Source: Bradyrhizobium sp. SRS-191 (GTDB lineage: Bacteria > Pseudomonadota > Alphaproteobacteria > Rhizobiales > Xanthobacteraceae). From it: a stretch of DNA of 64,000 nt. The notes below the pieces were generated by a model. The model had not been told where the DNA came from and ran no database searches. It was given only the letters and a program-made list of their open reading frames with translations. Location: NCBI RefSeq assembly GCF_024586915.1, contig NZ_JANBVS010000025.1, forward strand, positions 30,423 through 94,422, given 5' to 3'. The translations under genes and the position numbers were made by a program. Shown here one piece after another: positions 1 to 8,502 of the stretch; position 1 is the stretch's first letter, and each line of letters starts with the position of its first letter.

Positions 1-822
1 CTCGTCAGCCGCGGGCTGAAAGTTCTCGCCGCTTACTTCGTGATCTCGGTCCCGGTTGCCATCGGCATGGCCGTCCTGGGCAAGAAGCGCGAGCCGGTTG
101 GGCAGGCGATCTTCGACGTGATCACGTTCCAGTCCGAGCCGACCAGCATCACCATCCTCAAATTCTACGGGATGATGTTCCTGCTGCTGCCGCTGATCCT
201 GCCGCTGTTCAAGCGCAACAGGGCGCTCGTGCTCGCGGTGTCGGCGGCCATCTTTGTGGTCTGCACCTGGTTCGCGAGTACCGAGGCCGGCGGGCTCGAG
301 AACCCGGCCGCGATCCTGTTGCTGTTCTCGCTGCAGATGCAGCTGTTCCTGATGATCGGGACCTGGCTCGGAGACCTCCATCGCCGCGGCCGCCTGATCG
401 GCCGGCCGTTCTACATGGCGATGGCGGCTGTCTTCGTCTTCGGGGTGCTGCTCGACGGGTGGCTGGGCTTTCCGAGCAATGGCGAGAAGTATCCGTACCG
501 GTTCGACAAGCTCATCAACCTGTTGTGGACCCTGCCGCTGCTGATGGCGCTGCTGTGGGCCATGTTCGCGCGCACCAGGCGGTCGCCGGCGGTGTCGCTG
601 GTGCTCAATGTCGGCCAGAACTCGCTGATCGCGTTCCTGGGGTCGGAGGTCGTTCGCCAGTCGGTCAAGCTGGCGCTCCTGATCGGGGGAATTCACCCGC
701 AGGTGCTCGGCCAGACCCTGGTGGGCCTCGTCGACGTCATCGTGGTCACGGTCGCGCTCTGGCTCTACAGCACGCATTGGCGGCATCAGGCCCCGTTGCT
801 GCAACCGCAGGGTGGCCGGTAG
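1..822 (+). CDS. OpgC-like membrane acyltransferase, 3' part only
   Basis: The reading frame is open from the first base of the window, so the true start lies upstream and only the C-terminal part (about 273 residues) is present. The product is a multi-spanning membrane protein with at least seven hydrophobic segments, including a run of the type FYGMMFLLLPLILPLF followed by a short basic loop. The spacing of segments and the late QNSLIAFLGSEVVR stretch resemble the OpgC family, which succinylates or otherwise acylates periplasmic glucans and related polysaccharides at the inner membrane. The nearby ExoX/SyrA-like and ExoP-like genes fit a role in surface polysaccharide modification. The family call comes from pattern resemblance and is moderately secure. 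A general acyltransferase-3 protein is the alternative. Confidence 0.6.
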   Translation, partial: LVSRGLKVLAAYFVISVPVAIGMAVLGKKREPVGQAIFDVITFQSEPTSITILKFYGMMFLLLPLILPLFKRNRALVLAVSAAIFVVCTWFASTEAGGLENPAAILLLFSLQMQLFLMIGTWLGDLHRRGRLIGRPFYMAMAAVFVFGVLLDGWLGFPSNGEKYPYRFDKLINLLWTLPLLMALLWAMFARTRRSPAVSLVLNVGQNSLIAFLGSEVVRQSVKLALLIGGIHPQVLGQTLVGLVDVIVVTVALWLYSTHWRHQAPLLQPQGGR

Positions 823-943
823 CGGCGTTTTCCGCGGTGCGGTGTTGCTCCCATGCGCTTGTTCGAATCTCCCGCAGCGGCTTAGCTCATCGCTAACCAA
901 TCGCCGCTAGCCTCTCGCCGACGCCGAGGAGGCATGAACATTG

Positions 944-1204
944 ATGTGGGTGATCGCGCTTCATTTTGCAGCGGGAGCAGTGGCCGGAGCGATCTTCAAG
1001 GTTCGCACGCTGCTGGCGCTCGTCGCGATCAGCTTCGCGGAGTTCATCGCCGTCTCGATCCTGAGCGGCCTCTCCGCGGCACTGCCCTGGATCGGTGGTC
1101 TCGTCGCCGTCCAGGTCGGCTATCTCCTCGGCATCTCTCTGCGCGGCGTGCTGGAGCGCGCCGGCATCGCGCATCCCTCCATCCGTCCCGAGCATCAGCG
1201 TTGA
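944..1204 (+). CDS. Small membrane protein, ExoX/SyrA-like (possible exopolysaccharide regulator)
   Basis: This 86-residue protein has two or three hydrophobic segments and a polar C-terminus. The ATG at 944 follows a GAGGAGG ribosome-binding site at 926-932. A TTG at 941 and an out-of-frame ATG at 934 are alternatives, but the 934 frame gives an arginine-rich product without structure. The segment VAVQVGYLLGISLRGV resembles the conserved Q-V-G-Y-(F/L) core of the small inner-membrane proteins grouped as exopolysaccharide production repressors (SyrA/ExoX type). In rhizobia these modulate exo gene expression or succinoglycan output. Its position between an OpgC-like gene and exoP supports this. 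The function is inferred from a short motif plus context, so it should be treated as tentative. Confidence 0.5.
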   Translation: MWVIALHFAAGAVAGAIFKVRTLLALVAISFAEFIAVSILSGLSAALPWIGGLVAVQVGYLLGISLRGVLERAGIAHPSIRPEHQR

Positions 1205-1210
1205 GCCTCG

Positions 1211-1248
1211 GGCGGACCGCCGCTACGGCGGACGCCGCGCGGCGGCGT
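1211..1248. terminator. GC-rich hairpins between convergent genes
   Basis: Two adjacent stem-loops lie in the 57-bp gap between the convergent ExoX-like and ExoP-like genes. The first is CCGCCG/CGGCGG (1217-1222 with 1226-1231, 3-nt loop). The second is ACGCCG/CGGCGT (1232-1237 with 1243-1248, 5-nt loop). There is no U-tract. They could act as a bidirectional transcription barrier, but this is a structural inference only. Confidence 0.35.
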
Positions 1249-1261
1249 GCCTCACCCGGAT

Positions 1262-3619
1262 CTACTCCGCCATGACGCTCCCGTAGCGGGCGTAGTATTT
1301 GTGGTTGTAGTAGTCGCCGAAATGATCGGCATAACGCTTCAGCGCCTTCATGTCGGTCTTGTTCAGCACCACGCCGAGCAGCGCGTCGTAGACGTTCGGC
1401 GCCGTGTTCAGGGCATGCTCGACCACGTCCGCCGGCGTCCGCCCCCATTCCACCACGAGGACGAAGCTGTCGAGCAGCCCGGAGATGGCGCGGGCATCGA
1501 CCACGGGAGCAAGCGGCGGCAGATCGACGATGACGTAGTCATAGCTGTCCCGCAACTGCTCGAACAACCTGCGCATCTGCTCGTTGGCGAGAATGTCGCT
1601 GCTGCCGCTCGCGGCACCCTTGGCCGGCAGGAACTGCAACCGCGTCACCGGATCGGTCCACAGCGCGTCCTCGAGCGGGCGCGCGCCGGTCACGACGTCG
1701 ACGACGCCGGCGCAGGCATGCGGCGCCAGCATGGCGGACAACGACGGATTCCTGAGGTCGCAATCGACGACGATGACCCGCTTGCCCGAGCTGGCGAACA
1801 ACTGGGCGAGCGAGGCGGCGATCACGGACTTGCCCTCGTCGGGCAGCGCCGAGGTGAGACCGAAGACCTTGCGCGAGCTGCGGCTCGGATCCTGCTCGAT
1901 GGCGACCTTCAGCGAACGGATCGATTCCGCGAAACGTGAGGATGGCATGGCAGAGGCCGCCCAGCAGGTCCCCGGACCACGCGTCACCAGGCGCTGGCCG
2001 TCGTCCGCCGGCGTCGTAGCGGGCAGCTTGAGAGCCGCTTCCCGGGTGACCCTGTCGACATCAGCGAGATTGAGCAGAGGCACGACCGAAAGACAGGGCA
2101 GGCGCAGCCGATCTTCGACCTGATTGGTCGTGCGGAAGCTGCGATCCTTGAATTCCCGCAGCAGCCCCAGCCCTCCGCCGAGCGCGAGGCCGCCGAACAG
2201 GCCGATGCCCAGCAGCACGATCGACTTCGGCTTGCTCTTCTTCTTGGGCGGGGTCGCAGCGGAAATCACCCGCGCCTTCGCAATCGGAAACGAACCCTGC
2301 TGGACCGAGCCCATGTAGCGCTGCAGGAAGGTGTCGTAGAGGGCGCGATATCCCTTGGCGCTGGTCTCGAGCTCCCGGATGCTGACCTCGGCGGCCCTGG
2401 TGTCCTGCGACCGTGCCACGGCCTGCGCGAGCTGCTTTTCGATCTCCTGCTGCTGCTGCTTGGCCTCCGCATAATCGTGCCGGGCAACGTCGGCGAGGCG
2501 TCGCACTTCGTCGAGAATGGCCTGGCGGATGCTCTTCATCGTGGCGCGGATGTTGACGACGGCCTGATGATCATTGCCGAACTTGGCGGCGTACTCGTAT
2601 TCCCGCTTCGCATTGTCGAGATATTGCTGGCGCAGGCTGTTGATGATCTGTGTGCTGTTCGAATTGCTGAGAGACAGGCCGTCGGGCGGATTGAGATTGC
2701 CGCTCAGCTCGGCCGGAGAGAAGTCCGAGACCGAAGCAAAGCTGTCGATCGGCTTGTCGGAACCGCTGGACGCCAGCATCTCGTCGAACCGGTTCAGCCT
2801 GGTCATCAGCGAGGCTGCGTGCGTCCGGGCGGCGACCAGGCGATTGGTCAGTTCGGTGACCTGCTGCTGGTCCATGAACCGGCCGTCGGCGGAGATGATG
2901 TTGTGCCGGCTCTTCAGGTCGTTCACGGCGCGTTCGGCCGCCGTGGCGTCGTTGCCGAGATCCTGCAGGCGTTCGTGCAGCCAGGCGGTGACGGTCCGGT
3001 GCTCGTTGGCTTCCGCCTTCACCTGCTGGTCGAAATACTCCTTGACGATGGCGTTGGCGATCATCGCGGCGCGCTGCGGATCGCTGGCACTGTAGTCGAC
3101 TTCGACGACCGTGCTGGTGCCGATCCGGAATGCGTTCATCCGGCGCTGGAATTCGTCGAGCAGATCGTCCATCGACGGCGTCACCGGCTCCGGTGCCGCG
3201 CCGGACAGCCGGCGCATGGCGTCCACGACGCCGTGCAGCGGACTCGCCTTGCCGCTGTAATCGGGATCATCGGCGAGGTTCAGCTTGGTGATGACGGCGG
3301 TTGCGATCGACTTGGATTTCAGGATCTCGATCTGGGATTCCATGTCGAGCGGCGGGTCGTCCTGCGCCGGTTGGGGCTGCAGGACCGGCGGCTTCGCGCT
3401 GCCGAGCATGATCTTTACGTCAGCCGAAAAGGTCGGGGGGATCATCTTCAGGACGGCGAAGCTGGCTGCGAGCGACGCGGCGGCGGTGATCGCGATCACC
3501 AGATAGCGCCGCCGCAGGAAGCCCAGCGCGAGGTCGAACGGGCCGGGACCGGCGCGCTCCCAGCCCTGGTCCTGCTGGGATGTGAAGGCCACCGTGCTAG
3601 CGTTTGGGTTGTGCAGCAT
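1262..3619 (-). CDS. exoP: ExoP-like polysaccharide co-polymerase with bacterial tyrosine kinase domain
   Basis: This 785-residue inner-membrane protein belongs to the Wzz/Wzc (PCP-2a) family, which controls exopolysaccharide polymerisation and export. The N-terminus has a first transmembrane segment at about residues 36-60 and a Wzz-type domain after it. A long periplasmic coiled-coil region (about 180-430) follows, then the proline/lysine stretch TPPKKKSKPKS before the second membrane segment. The C-terminal BY-kinase domain shows Walker A PDEGKS near residue 595, the A' motif VIVVDCDLRNP and Walker B YVIVDLPP. It ends in a tyrosine-rich tail (YYNHKYYARY, last 20 residues), the expected site of autophosphorylation. 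Length and domain order match rhizobial ExoP. It is transcribed leftward from an AT-rich region. The identity is secure at family level; the polymer it serves is not known from this window. Confidence 0.9.
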   Translation of the reverse strand: MLHNPNASTVAFTSQQDQGWERAGPGPFDLALGFLRRRYLVIAITAAASLAASFAVLKMIPPTFSADVKIMLGSAKPPVLQPQPAQDDPPLDMESQIEILKSKSIATAVITKLNLADDPDYSGKASPLHGVVDAMRRLSGAAPEPVTPSMDDLLDEFQRRMNAFRIGTSTVVEVDYSASDPQRAAMIANAIVKEYFDQQVKAEANEHRTVTAWLHERLQDLGNDATAAERAVNDLKSRHNIISADGRFMDQQQVTELTNRLVAARTHAASLMTRLNRFDEMLASSGSDKPIDSFASVSDFSPAELSGNLNPPDGLSLSNSNSTQIINSLRQQYLDNAKREYEYAAKFGNDHQAVVNIRATMKSIRQAILDEVRRLADVARHDYAEAKQQQQEIEKQLAQAVARSQDTRAAEVSIRELETSAKGYRALYDTFLQRYMGSVQQGSFPIAKARVISAATPPKKKSKPKSIVLLGIGLFGGLALGGGLGLLREFKDRSFRTTNQVEDRLRLPCLSVVPLLNLADVDRVTREAALKLPATTPADDGQRLVTRGPGTCWAASAMPSSRFAESIRSLKVAIEQDPSRSSRKVFGLTSALPDEGKSVIAASLAQLFASSGKRVIVVDCDLRNPSLSAMLAPHACAGVVDVVTGARPLEDALWTDPVTRLQFLPAKGAASGSSDILANEQMRRLFEQLRDSYDYVIVDLPPLAPVVDARAISGLLDSFVLVVEWGRTPADVVEHALNTAPNVYDALLGVVLNKTDMKALKRYADHFGDYYNHKYYARYGSVMAE

Positions 3620-3683
3620 GTTCGTGAAGCTTCATCAGTTGCGCTTCGGAGGTCGGAGCCGTCCGGGGGCCTGCCAAAACAAG

Positions 3684-3784
3684 GATTTGATTGTCTGAGA
3701 CTTTAAATGATCGATCGGGCGCGTGATTTAATTTATATTAAATCCAATTTTGCCCAGCAAGTGGCGTTTTAAAATTAAATAACG
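3684..3784 (-). promoter_or_regulatory. AT-rich upstream region of exoP with inverted repeat
   Basis: Just upstream of exoP lies a strikingly AT-rich block in otherwise GC-rich DNA. It contains the inverted repeat ATTTAAT-TTAT-ATTAAAT (3726-3743) and a TTTTAAAA palindrome near 3767-3774. In rhizobia, exo promoters are often bound at AT-rich sites by MucR/Ros-type zinc-finger regulators, so this is a reasonable place for the exoP promoter and such a site. No specific -35/-10 pair is claimed. Confidence 0.4.
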
Positions 3785-3964
3785 TGTGTGACGAGAGCGT
3801 GAGGCGCGGGCTGATGCGGATCGGGACGCGTTGGCGGAGGTTCATTGGGGGTGGGCGCCGGACCATGTGGCCGGGGTGGCCGGGCAGGCGGGATGGTCCG
3901 TCTGATCTCATGACTGCTCCGCTCTTGTGCCGGCGGCGTGGCATTGCGGCCTCGCGGCGCCGTT

Positions 3965-4111
3965 GCGTCCGAGCTGTCCAGGTCGTTTCGCCCTTGCAAA
4001 CAGAGGGCGCGGGGAATGCCGGGCGCTGGCCGCACCCATGGCCCGCCTGCAGAAAAAAAGCAGGCGGCAGTCACCACAGGTTCAGCCGAGACATCCCGGC
4101 ATTCCCCGCGC
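3965..4111. repeat. Structured intergenic repeat, copy A
   Basis: This element is repeated in the same orientation at the right edge of the window (copy B, from 63868). It carries a perfect 17-bp inverted repeat, GCGCGGGGAATGCCGGG at 4007-4023 paired with 4095-4111. Inside that lies a perfect 8-bp hairpin, CCGCCTGC at 4043-4050 with GCAGGCGG at 4060-4067, around an A-rich 9-nt loop. The inner stem is kept in copy B while the loop bases differ, which argues for selection or spread as a structure. There is no plausible ORF. It could be a dispersed REP-like or MITE-like element, or a transcript terminator. Similarity to copy B may begin somewhat before 3965, but that was not aligned. Confidence 0.75.
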
Positions 4112-4702
4112 GATGGTTTTAGCGGCTTATACGTCATCTCCCCGGGGACCGGCTCTCTTGCCCCCGTCACCCGCGCAACGCGAAAGCGTTGTCGCGAACT
4201 TGGCCTCGGCGTCGGGAGACCAGGACCCTACGATTTCGCCGGCGCATCAGGCCCGTTCGTCCGCATGACCCATGGCCATGCTGCGCGCCGATACGCCCAC
4301 CGCATCCCACCCCGCGCGTCGTGACGATCGCGATGCGCCCCTCTTGGCGAGGCGGGACGAGGGCATACAAGCACAAATTCGTATAAGACGAAATACATTT
4401 ATTTCTGGCGAGACGACTGGACAGAGGTCATGTGACTGTGATGACGGACGAAATTAGTTTTTCGGCGCCCGGCTCTGGATTGCGCGGCGGGTGCAGGCGG
4501 GAGCCTGCGGCGTGCGTGAGAGACGCGGCGTGGGGACGTGAGTCGCCCGTCGGGCAGGTGTGCGGTCGATGGTCGGTCGGCGAGGCCGTCGCGGCGCGGC
4601 GGCGGGCCGGCCTGACGCATTGCGCATGCCGATGGTGCGATCCGCCGAGCTTGGAGGGGCATGCGGTCCCTCGGGTCAGGCACCCAAGCTCGCCGCCGGC
4701 GG
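4112..4702. other. Non-coding stretch downstream of repeat copy A
   Basis: No convincing gene is seen between the repeat and the RraA-like gene. The frames present are arginine/proline-rich GC artefacts. One small hairpin, TTCGT-ATAAG-ACGAA (4378-4392), sits in a short AT-rich island (4370-4410), which could hold a promoter. The remaining sequence looks like repeat-associated or decayed intergenic DNA. Confidence 0.4.
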
Positions 4703-5335
4703 CTACCTGCCGTAGGCCCCCTGGTAACGGCCGGCACGGATGCTCGCCAGAATCTCCGCCTCCCGCTGCTCCTGCGCGCGCGCCGACTCGAGCAGCAGCG
4801 AAGCGCGCTGGGGCGCGAAGGCAACGACGCCGTCGGCATCGCCCACCACGACGTCGCCCGGCGCAACCACAAGGCCGCCGATGGAGACCGGCTCGTTGAT
4901 TGCGCCCGGTCCGTTCTTGTAGGGACCCCGATGATTGGCGGCGCGAGCGAACACCGGAAACGGTGACGACATCAGCACACCGGAGTCGCGAATGGCGCCG
5001 TCGAGCACGATGCCGGCCGCGCCGCGTTGCTCGGCGATCGCGGCGATGATCTCGCCGACGAGCGCGCGCGTCTCGTCGCCGCCTCCATTGATGACGAGCA
5101 CCTGACCGGGCTTGATCACATCGAGCGCGCGATGGACGAACAGGTTGTCTCCCGGCGCGGTGTTGACCGTGAGCGCGGTTCCGGCCATCGCCTGTCCCGT
5201 ATAGAACGGCTTCAGGCCGGCCGCGCCCGGCAAACGCTCGAGGTTGTCGCTGATCACCGCCGTCGGGATCTGTCTGAAGGCCGCGATCAGCCCGGGATCG
5301 ACCGCCGCAATCGGCGCCCGCTCGTTCTCACTCAT
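4703..5335 (-). CDS. RraA family protein / HMG aldolase-like
   Basis: This is a 210-residue cytoplasmic protein of the RraA-like fold. The family includes 4-hydroxy-4-methyl-2-oxoglutarate/oxaloacetate aldolases, oxaloacetate decarboxylases and the E. coli RNase E inhibitor RraA. The diagnostic elements are GGGDETRALVGE (residues 84-95) and DGAIRD (112-117), where the Arg and Asp bind substrate and divalent metal in the aldolases. The length is normal. It is divergent from a LysR regulator 126 bp away, a usual arrangement for a regulated catabolic gene, so an aldolase or decarboxylase role is more likely than RNase E control. The exact substrate cannot be read from the sequence. Confidence 0.85.
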   Translation of the reverse strand: MSENERAPIAAVDPGLIAAFRQIPTAVISDNLERLPGAAGLKPFYTGQAMAGTALTVNTAPGDNLFVHRALDVIKPGQVLVINGGGDETRALVGEIIAAIAEQRGAAGIVLDGAIRDSGVLMSSPFPVFARAANHRGPYKNGPGAINEPVSIGGLVVAPGDVVVGDADGVVAFAPQRASLLLESARAQEQREAEILASIRAGRYQGAYGR

Positions 5336-5425
5336 TGTCGCTCTCCTCCTCGATCACCAGGCTTGCCGTCGGATGGCTGCACAGGCAGCGGTGTAGGACT
5401 CGCGCCAAATTCAGAAAACAGATAA

Positions 5426-5444
5426 ATGACGATGTCATATCATC
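5426..5444. promoter_or_regulatory. Candidate LysR binding site in divergent promoter
   Basis: The RraA/LysR intergenic region contains ATGAC-GAT-GTCAT (5426-5438) overlapping GATG-N6-CATC (5431-5444), about 20 bp before the LysR start. Dyad symmetry between a LysR gene and its divergent neighbour is where the LysR family usually binds for autoregulation and target activation. The site is inferred. Confidence 0.4.
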
Positions 5445-5461
5445 GCTTTTGAGAATGTCTC

Positions 5462-6361
5462 ATGATCACGCTGAAGCAGCTCGAGGCTCTGCATTGGATC
5501 GCGGAGCTCGGTACGTTCGAGCGCGCCGCGGTGAAGCTCAACACGACGCAATCTGCGATCTCCAAGCGTGTCCAGGAGCTCGAAGCGTCGGCGCGCGTTC
5601 CGCTGTTCGACCGCAGCCAGCGCGGCGCGCGCCTGACCGAACGGGGCGAGGAAATCCTCGCTTTGGGCCGCCAGATGCTGACGCTGCAGGAGCAGATCCT
5701 CGCATTGAGGGACGGGCGGCAGCCCCCAGCGCGCCGGCTGCGTCTCGGCGCGACGGAGCTGTCGGCGCTGACCTGGTTGCCGCGCCTGGTCTCCGCCATC
5801 CGGGAGGAGCATCCGGCCGTGGTGATCGAGCCTGAGGTGGAGACCACCCGCACGCTCTACGATCGCCTGATGGACGGCAGTGTGGACCTGATCGTGATTC
5901 CGGAGGTGTTTTCCGACCCGGATGTGACCTCGGTCAGGCTCGCCGAGGTGCAGAACGTCTGGACCGCGCGCCCCGGTCTGGTTCGGTCGCGTCGCCGTCT
6001 CGGATTCGAGGAGCTCGGGGAGTACACCCTCCTGATGCAGGGGCGCCGTTCCGGGCAGGGGCTCTACATCAATCGATGGCTGACGGCGAACGGCGTCGCC
6101 TTCAAGCGTGCGATTACGATCGACAATCTCACCGCTCTCGTCGGTCTCGCCGTGGCCGGCCTCGGAATCAGCTACCTTCCGCAACGTTGCTTCCGGCCCC
6201 TCTTTGCCGAGGGAAAGTTGTCCGTCGTGCCGGTGAGCCCGGCGCTTCCCGCCGTGCCGTATTCGGCGATGTATCGCAACGACAGGCCGTCGGCGCTGAC
6301 GGCCGTCGTGGCCGAACTGGCGCGCAGGACCTGCGACTTCAGCCGCCAGCTACAGGGCTAG
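5462..6361 (+). CDS. LysR family transcriptional regulator
   Basis: This 299-residue protein has the classic LysR N-terminal winged helix-turn-helix (residues 1-60, with TTQSAISKRVQELE as the recognition region and LTERGEEIL after it). The type-2 periplasmic-binding-like effector domain spans about 90-290. The length is typical. It is divergent from the RraA-like gene and 133 bp upstream of an amino-acid-type binding protein gene, so both are plausible targets. The effector is unknown. Confidence 0.93.
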   Translation: MITLKQLEALHWIAELGTFERAAVKLNTTQSAISKRVQELEASARVPLFDRSQRGARLTERGEEILALGRQMLTLQEQILALRDGRQPPARRLRLGATELSALTWLPRLVSAIREEHPAVVIEPEVETTRTLYDRLMDGSVDLIVIPEVFSDPDVTSVRLAEVQNVWTARPGLVRSRRRLGFEELGEYTLLMQGRRSGQGLYINRWLTANGVAFKRAITIDNLTALVGLAVAGLGISYLPQRCFRPLFAEGKLSVVPVSPALPAVPYSAMYRNDRPSALTAVVAELARRTCDFSRQLQG

Positions 6362-6372
6362 ACGTTCGGGAT

Positions 6373-6393
6373 CCAAAAGACATCACTTTTTGG
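6373..6393. promoter_or_regulatory. Dyad CCAAAA-N9-TTTTGG after the LysR gene
   Basis: An inverted repeat CCAAAA (6373-6378) and TTTTGG (6388-6393) starts 12 bp after the LysR stop and lies about 100 bp before the binding-protein gene. It could be a weak terminator for LysR or an operator for the following gene. The sequence alone does not decide between them. Confidence 0.3.
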
Positions 6394-6494
6394 AATGAAC
6401 GCGGGAGCGTTTTTATCCCTTTTCATCGCGGTCGGCCGAAGCGAGGCTGCGGCCCGCTGCGGTATGCAGGGAATGACGACGAGGAGAGGCTTCG

Positions 6495-7403
6495 ATGCGC
6501 CGATGGGGATGCGTCCTGACACTGGTTCTGGCGGCGAATGCCGCCTGCGCCGAGGAGCTGAGCGGGACGCTGCAGAAGATCAAGGAAACCGGCCGGATCG
6601 CGGTCGCCTTCCAGGAGTCCGCGGTGCCCTTCAGCTATCTCGACGGCAACCAGAAGCCGGTCGGCTACGCGCTCGACATCTGCGCGCGGATTGCCGACGC
6701 CGTGAAGCGGGAGCTCGGGCTGCCCAACCTCGTGGTCGAGACCGTTCCGGTTACCTCGTCCACCCGCATTCCGCTGATGACCAACGGCACCATTGACCTT
6801 CTGTGCGCCTCCACCACCAACAACGCGGAGCGCCAGAAGCTCGTCACCTTCACCAACACGCATTTTCTGAGCGCGACGCGCTTCGCCGCCAAGGCATCGA
6901 GCTCGCTGCGGCGGATCGACGATTTGAAGGGCAAGACGGCCGTTGCGATCGCCGGGTCGACCAACATCGCGCAATTGAACAAGGTCAATGTCGAGCGCAA
7001 GCTCGGCGTCACCATCGTTCCGGCCAAGGACCAGGCCGAGGCTTTCCTGATGCTCGAGACCGATCGGGCCCAGGCCTATGTGCTCGACGACGTCCAGCTT
7101 GCGGTCGCGATCGCCCGCTCCAAGGAGCCGGCGGCCTACGTCATCAGCGAGGATGCTTTCTCGAAGGCCGAGCCATTCGGCATCATGCTGCGCAAGGATG
7201 ATGCCCCGTTCAAGGCCGTCGCCGACCGCGTCACGGCCGAGCTGTATCAGAGCCCGGAGATCGAAAAGCTCTACAAGACGTGGTTCGAATCGCCGGTGCC
7301 GCCGACCGGGACCAATTTCAACTATCCGATGCCGGCCGCGTTGCGGGCTGCATTCAAGAAGCCCAGCAGCAGTCCCGATCCGGATGCCTATGCAGCCGAA
7401 TGA
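6495..7403 (+). CDS. Periplasmic amino-acid-type ABC substrate-binding protein (GltI-like)
   Basis: This 302-residue type-2 periplasmic binding protein of family 3 resembles glutamate/aspartate binders. A signal peptide ends near residue 18 (ANAACA before EELSG). The mature protein begins with LKKI-like and FSY motifs and contains the CASTTNNAERQK segment that is usual in GltI homologues. An AGGAGAGG ribosome-binding site precedes the ATG. No permease or ATPase genes accompany it, so it is an orphan binding protein that must work with a transporter elsewhere or act as a sensor input. The upstream LysR gene may control it. Confidence 0.88.
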   Translation: MRRWGCVLTLVLAANAACAEELSGTLQKIKETGRIAVAFQESAVPFSYLDGNQKPVGYALDICARIADAVKRELGLPNLVVETVPVTSSTRIPLMTNGTIDLLCASTTNNAERQKLVTFTNTHFLSATRFAAKASSSLRRIDDLKGKTAVAIAGSTNIAQLNKVNVERKLGVTIVPAKDQAEAFLMLETDRAQAYVLDDVQLAVAIARSKEPAAYVISEDAFSKAEPFGIMLRKDDAPFKAVADRVTAELYQSPEIEKLYKTWFESPVPPTGTNFNYPMPAALRAAFKKPSSSPDPDAYAAE

Positions 7404-7464
7404 GGCGACGGATCGCGTCGGGTGATCCGGCCGGCGGTGACAATTCTCGTCGGCGGTTCGCCGT

Positions 7465-8490
7465 TTACTGTCGCGCGGCCGTCAATTGCTGCCGGTAGCG
7501 TTCGGCGTCCCAGTTGAGCAGCATCTGCTCATGATGCGACGACAGATAGCGGATGTCGGCTGACAGCGGCAGGCGGCTGGTCACCAGCGCGAGGCAGCTC
7601 AGCATCGCCTCGGCGCCAGGGTTCGCGTCGCTGCGGATGATGGCGCCGAGACCCGGCGCCAGTGCCGCGACGGGCGCGGGGAGGCCGGTTGCCTCGGCGC
7701 GGGCAAGCATTGTGGCGAGACCGTCGGCGCCTTCGATCGTCGGCAGGCCCGGGCCGAGAAACACGACGTGGTCCGGATATAGCGAGCCGCCGGTCGCGAT
7801 GGCGCGGCTGAACGGATCGGTGGCGATGCCGTGGCACGCGGCATCCGCTGGCAGGCGATACGCGGTGCCGGCACAGAGACGTTGCAAGGCCGCGTCATCC
7901 GCCGCGGGCGTCGCGCGCACCGGCAATGCCAGCCGCGTCTCCACGTCATGCACCAGCGCCTCGGCCGCATCGCTGGTCTCGGCGCCGACGACGAGGCCGT
8001 GATTGCCGAGGATCAGGACATCGACGGTCTCTCGCGCCACGATCGCGCTGACCGCGCGCGCCAGCGGCAGGCCGGGGTGGTAGTAGTCGAGATCGCGCCA
8101 CGCGAGCCCGTCGAGCCGCGCCGCGAACTCATCGCGCGCATCGCGCCGTGCCGCCCAGGCAATGGTATTGACGGCATGAACGTGCAGCACGACCCGGTGC
8201 GGCATCAGCGCATGCAGCGAGGTCTCGATCGAAGCGCGCAGGGGGCCGGGGGCGGCGAGCGGGATGCGCTCGTCGTCGCGAGCGAGCGCTTCGCGCGCCG
8301 CCGTCAGCAGCACCGGCACGAAGATGTCTTTCTCATTGGCGTCGGACAGCCAGGTGCCGGACGCCTTCACCCAGAGGACATCGTCGTCCTTGACCGAGGA
8401 GTTGCCGCCGGCGCCCTGCACCAGCAGCATGTTGCGGCCGACGCGCGCCGACATCCGGCGCAACGCACTGAGCTCATCGGGTTCGCGCAT
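7465..8490 (-). CDS. Class II aldolase/adducin family protein
   Basis: This 341-residue cytoplasmic protein has an N-terminal class II (zinc) aldolase domain. The phosphate-binding loop GAGGNSSV is at residues 26-33. Metal ligands are His103 and His105 (HVH) and His164 (GNHG). The C-terminal about 150 residues extend beyond a standard fuculose aldolase, as in the larger RhaD-like relatives. It closes a leftward operon (FGGY kinase, HAD hydrolase, this gene) with a 12-bp gap to the HAD gene. The expected role is reversible cleavage or epimerisation of the phosphorylated sugar made by the kinase. The substrate is not identifiable from sequence. Confidence 0.85.
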   Translation of the reverse strand: MREPDELSALRRMSARVGRNMLLVQGAGGNSSVKDDDVLWVKASGTWLSDANEKDIFVPVLLTAAREALARDDERIPLAAPGPLRASIETSLHALMPHRVVLHVHAVNTIAWAARRDARDEFAARLDGLAWRDLDYYHPGLPLARAVSAIVARETVDVLILGNHGLVVGAETSDAAEALVHDVETRLALPVRATPAADDAALQRLCAGTAYRLPADAACHGIATDPFSRAIATGGSLYPDHVVFLGPGLPTIEGADGLATMLARAEATGLPAPVAALAPGLGAIIRSDANPGAEAMLSCLALVTSRLPLSADIRYLSSHHEQMLLNWDAERYRQQLTAARQ

Positions 8491-8502
8491 GGTTCGTCTC
8501 CT

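Noticed and set aside
934..1275. Alternative ORF with a close ribosome-binding site
   Set aside because: The product is arginine-rich and unstructured; the overlapping 944 frame encodes credible membrane segments.
4399..4899. Overlapping ORFs in the intergenic region before the RraA-like gene
   Set aside because: Both strands give Arg/Pro/Ala-rich products without any motif, partly overlapping the RraA-like gene.
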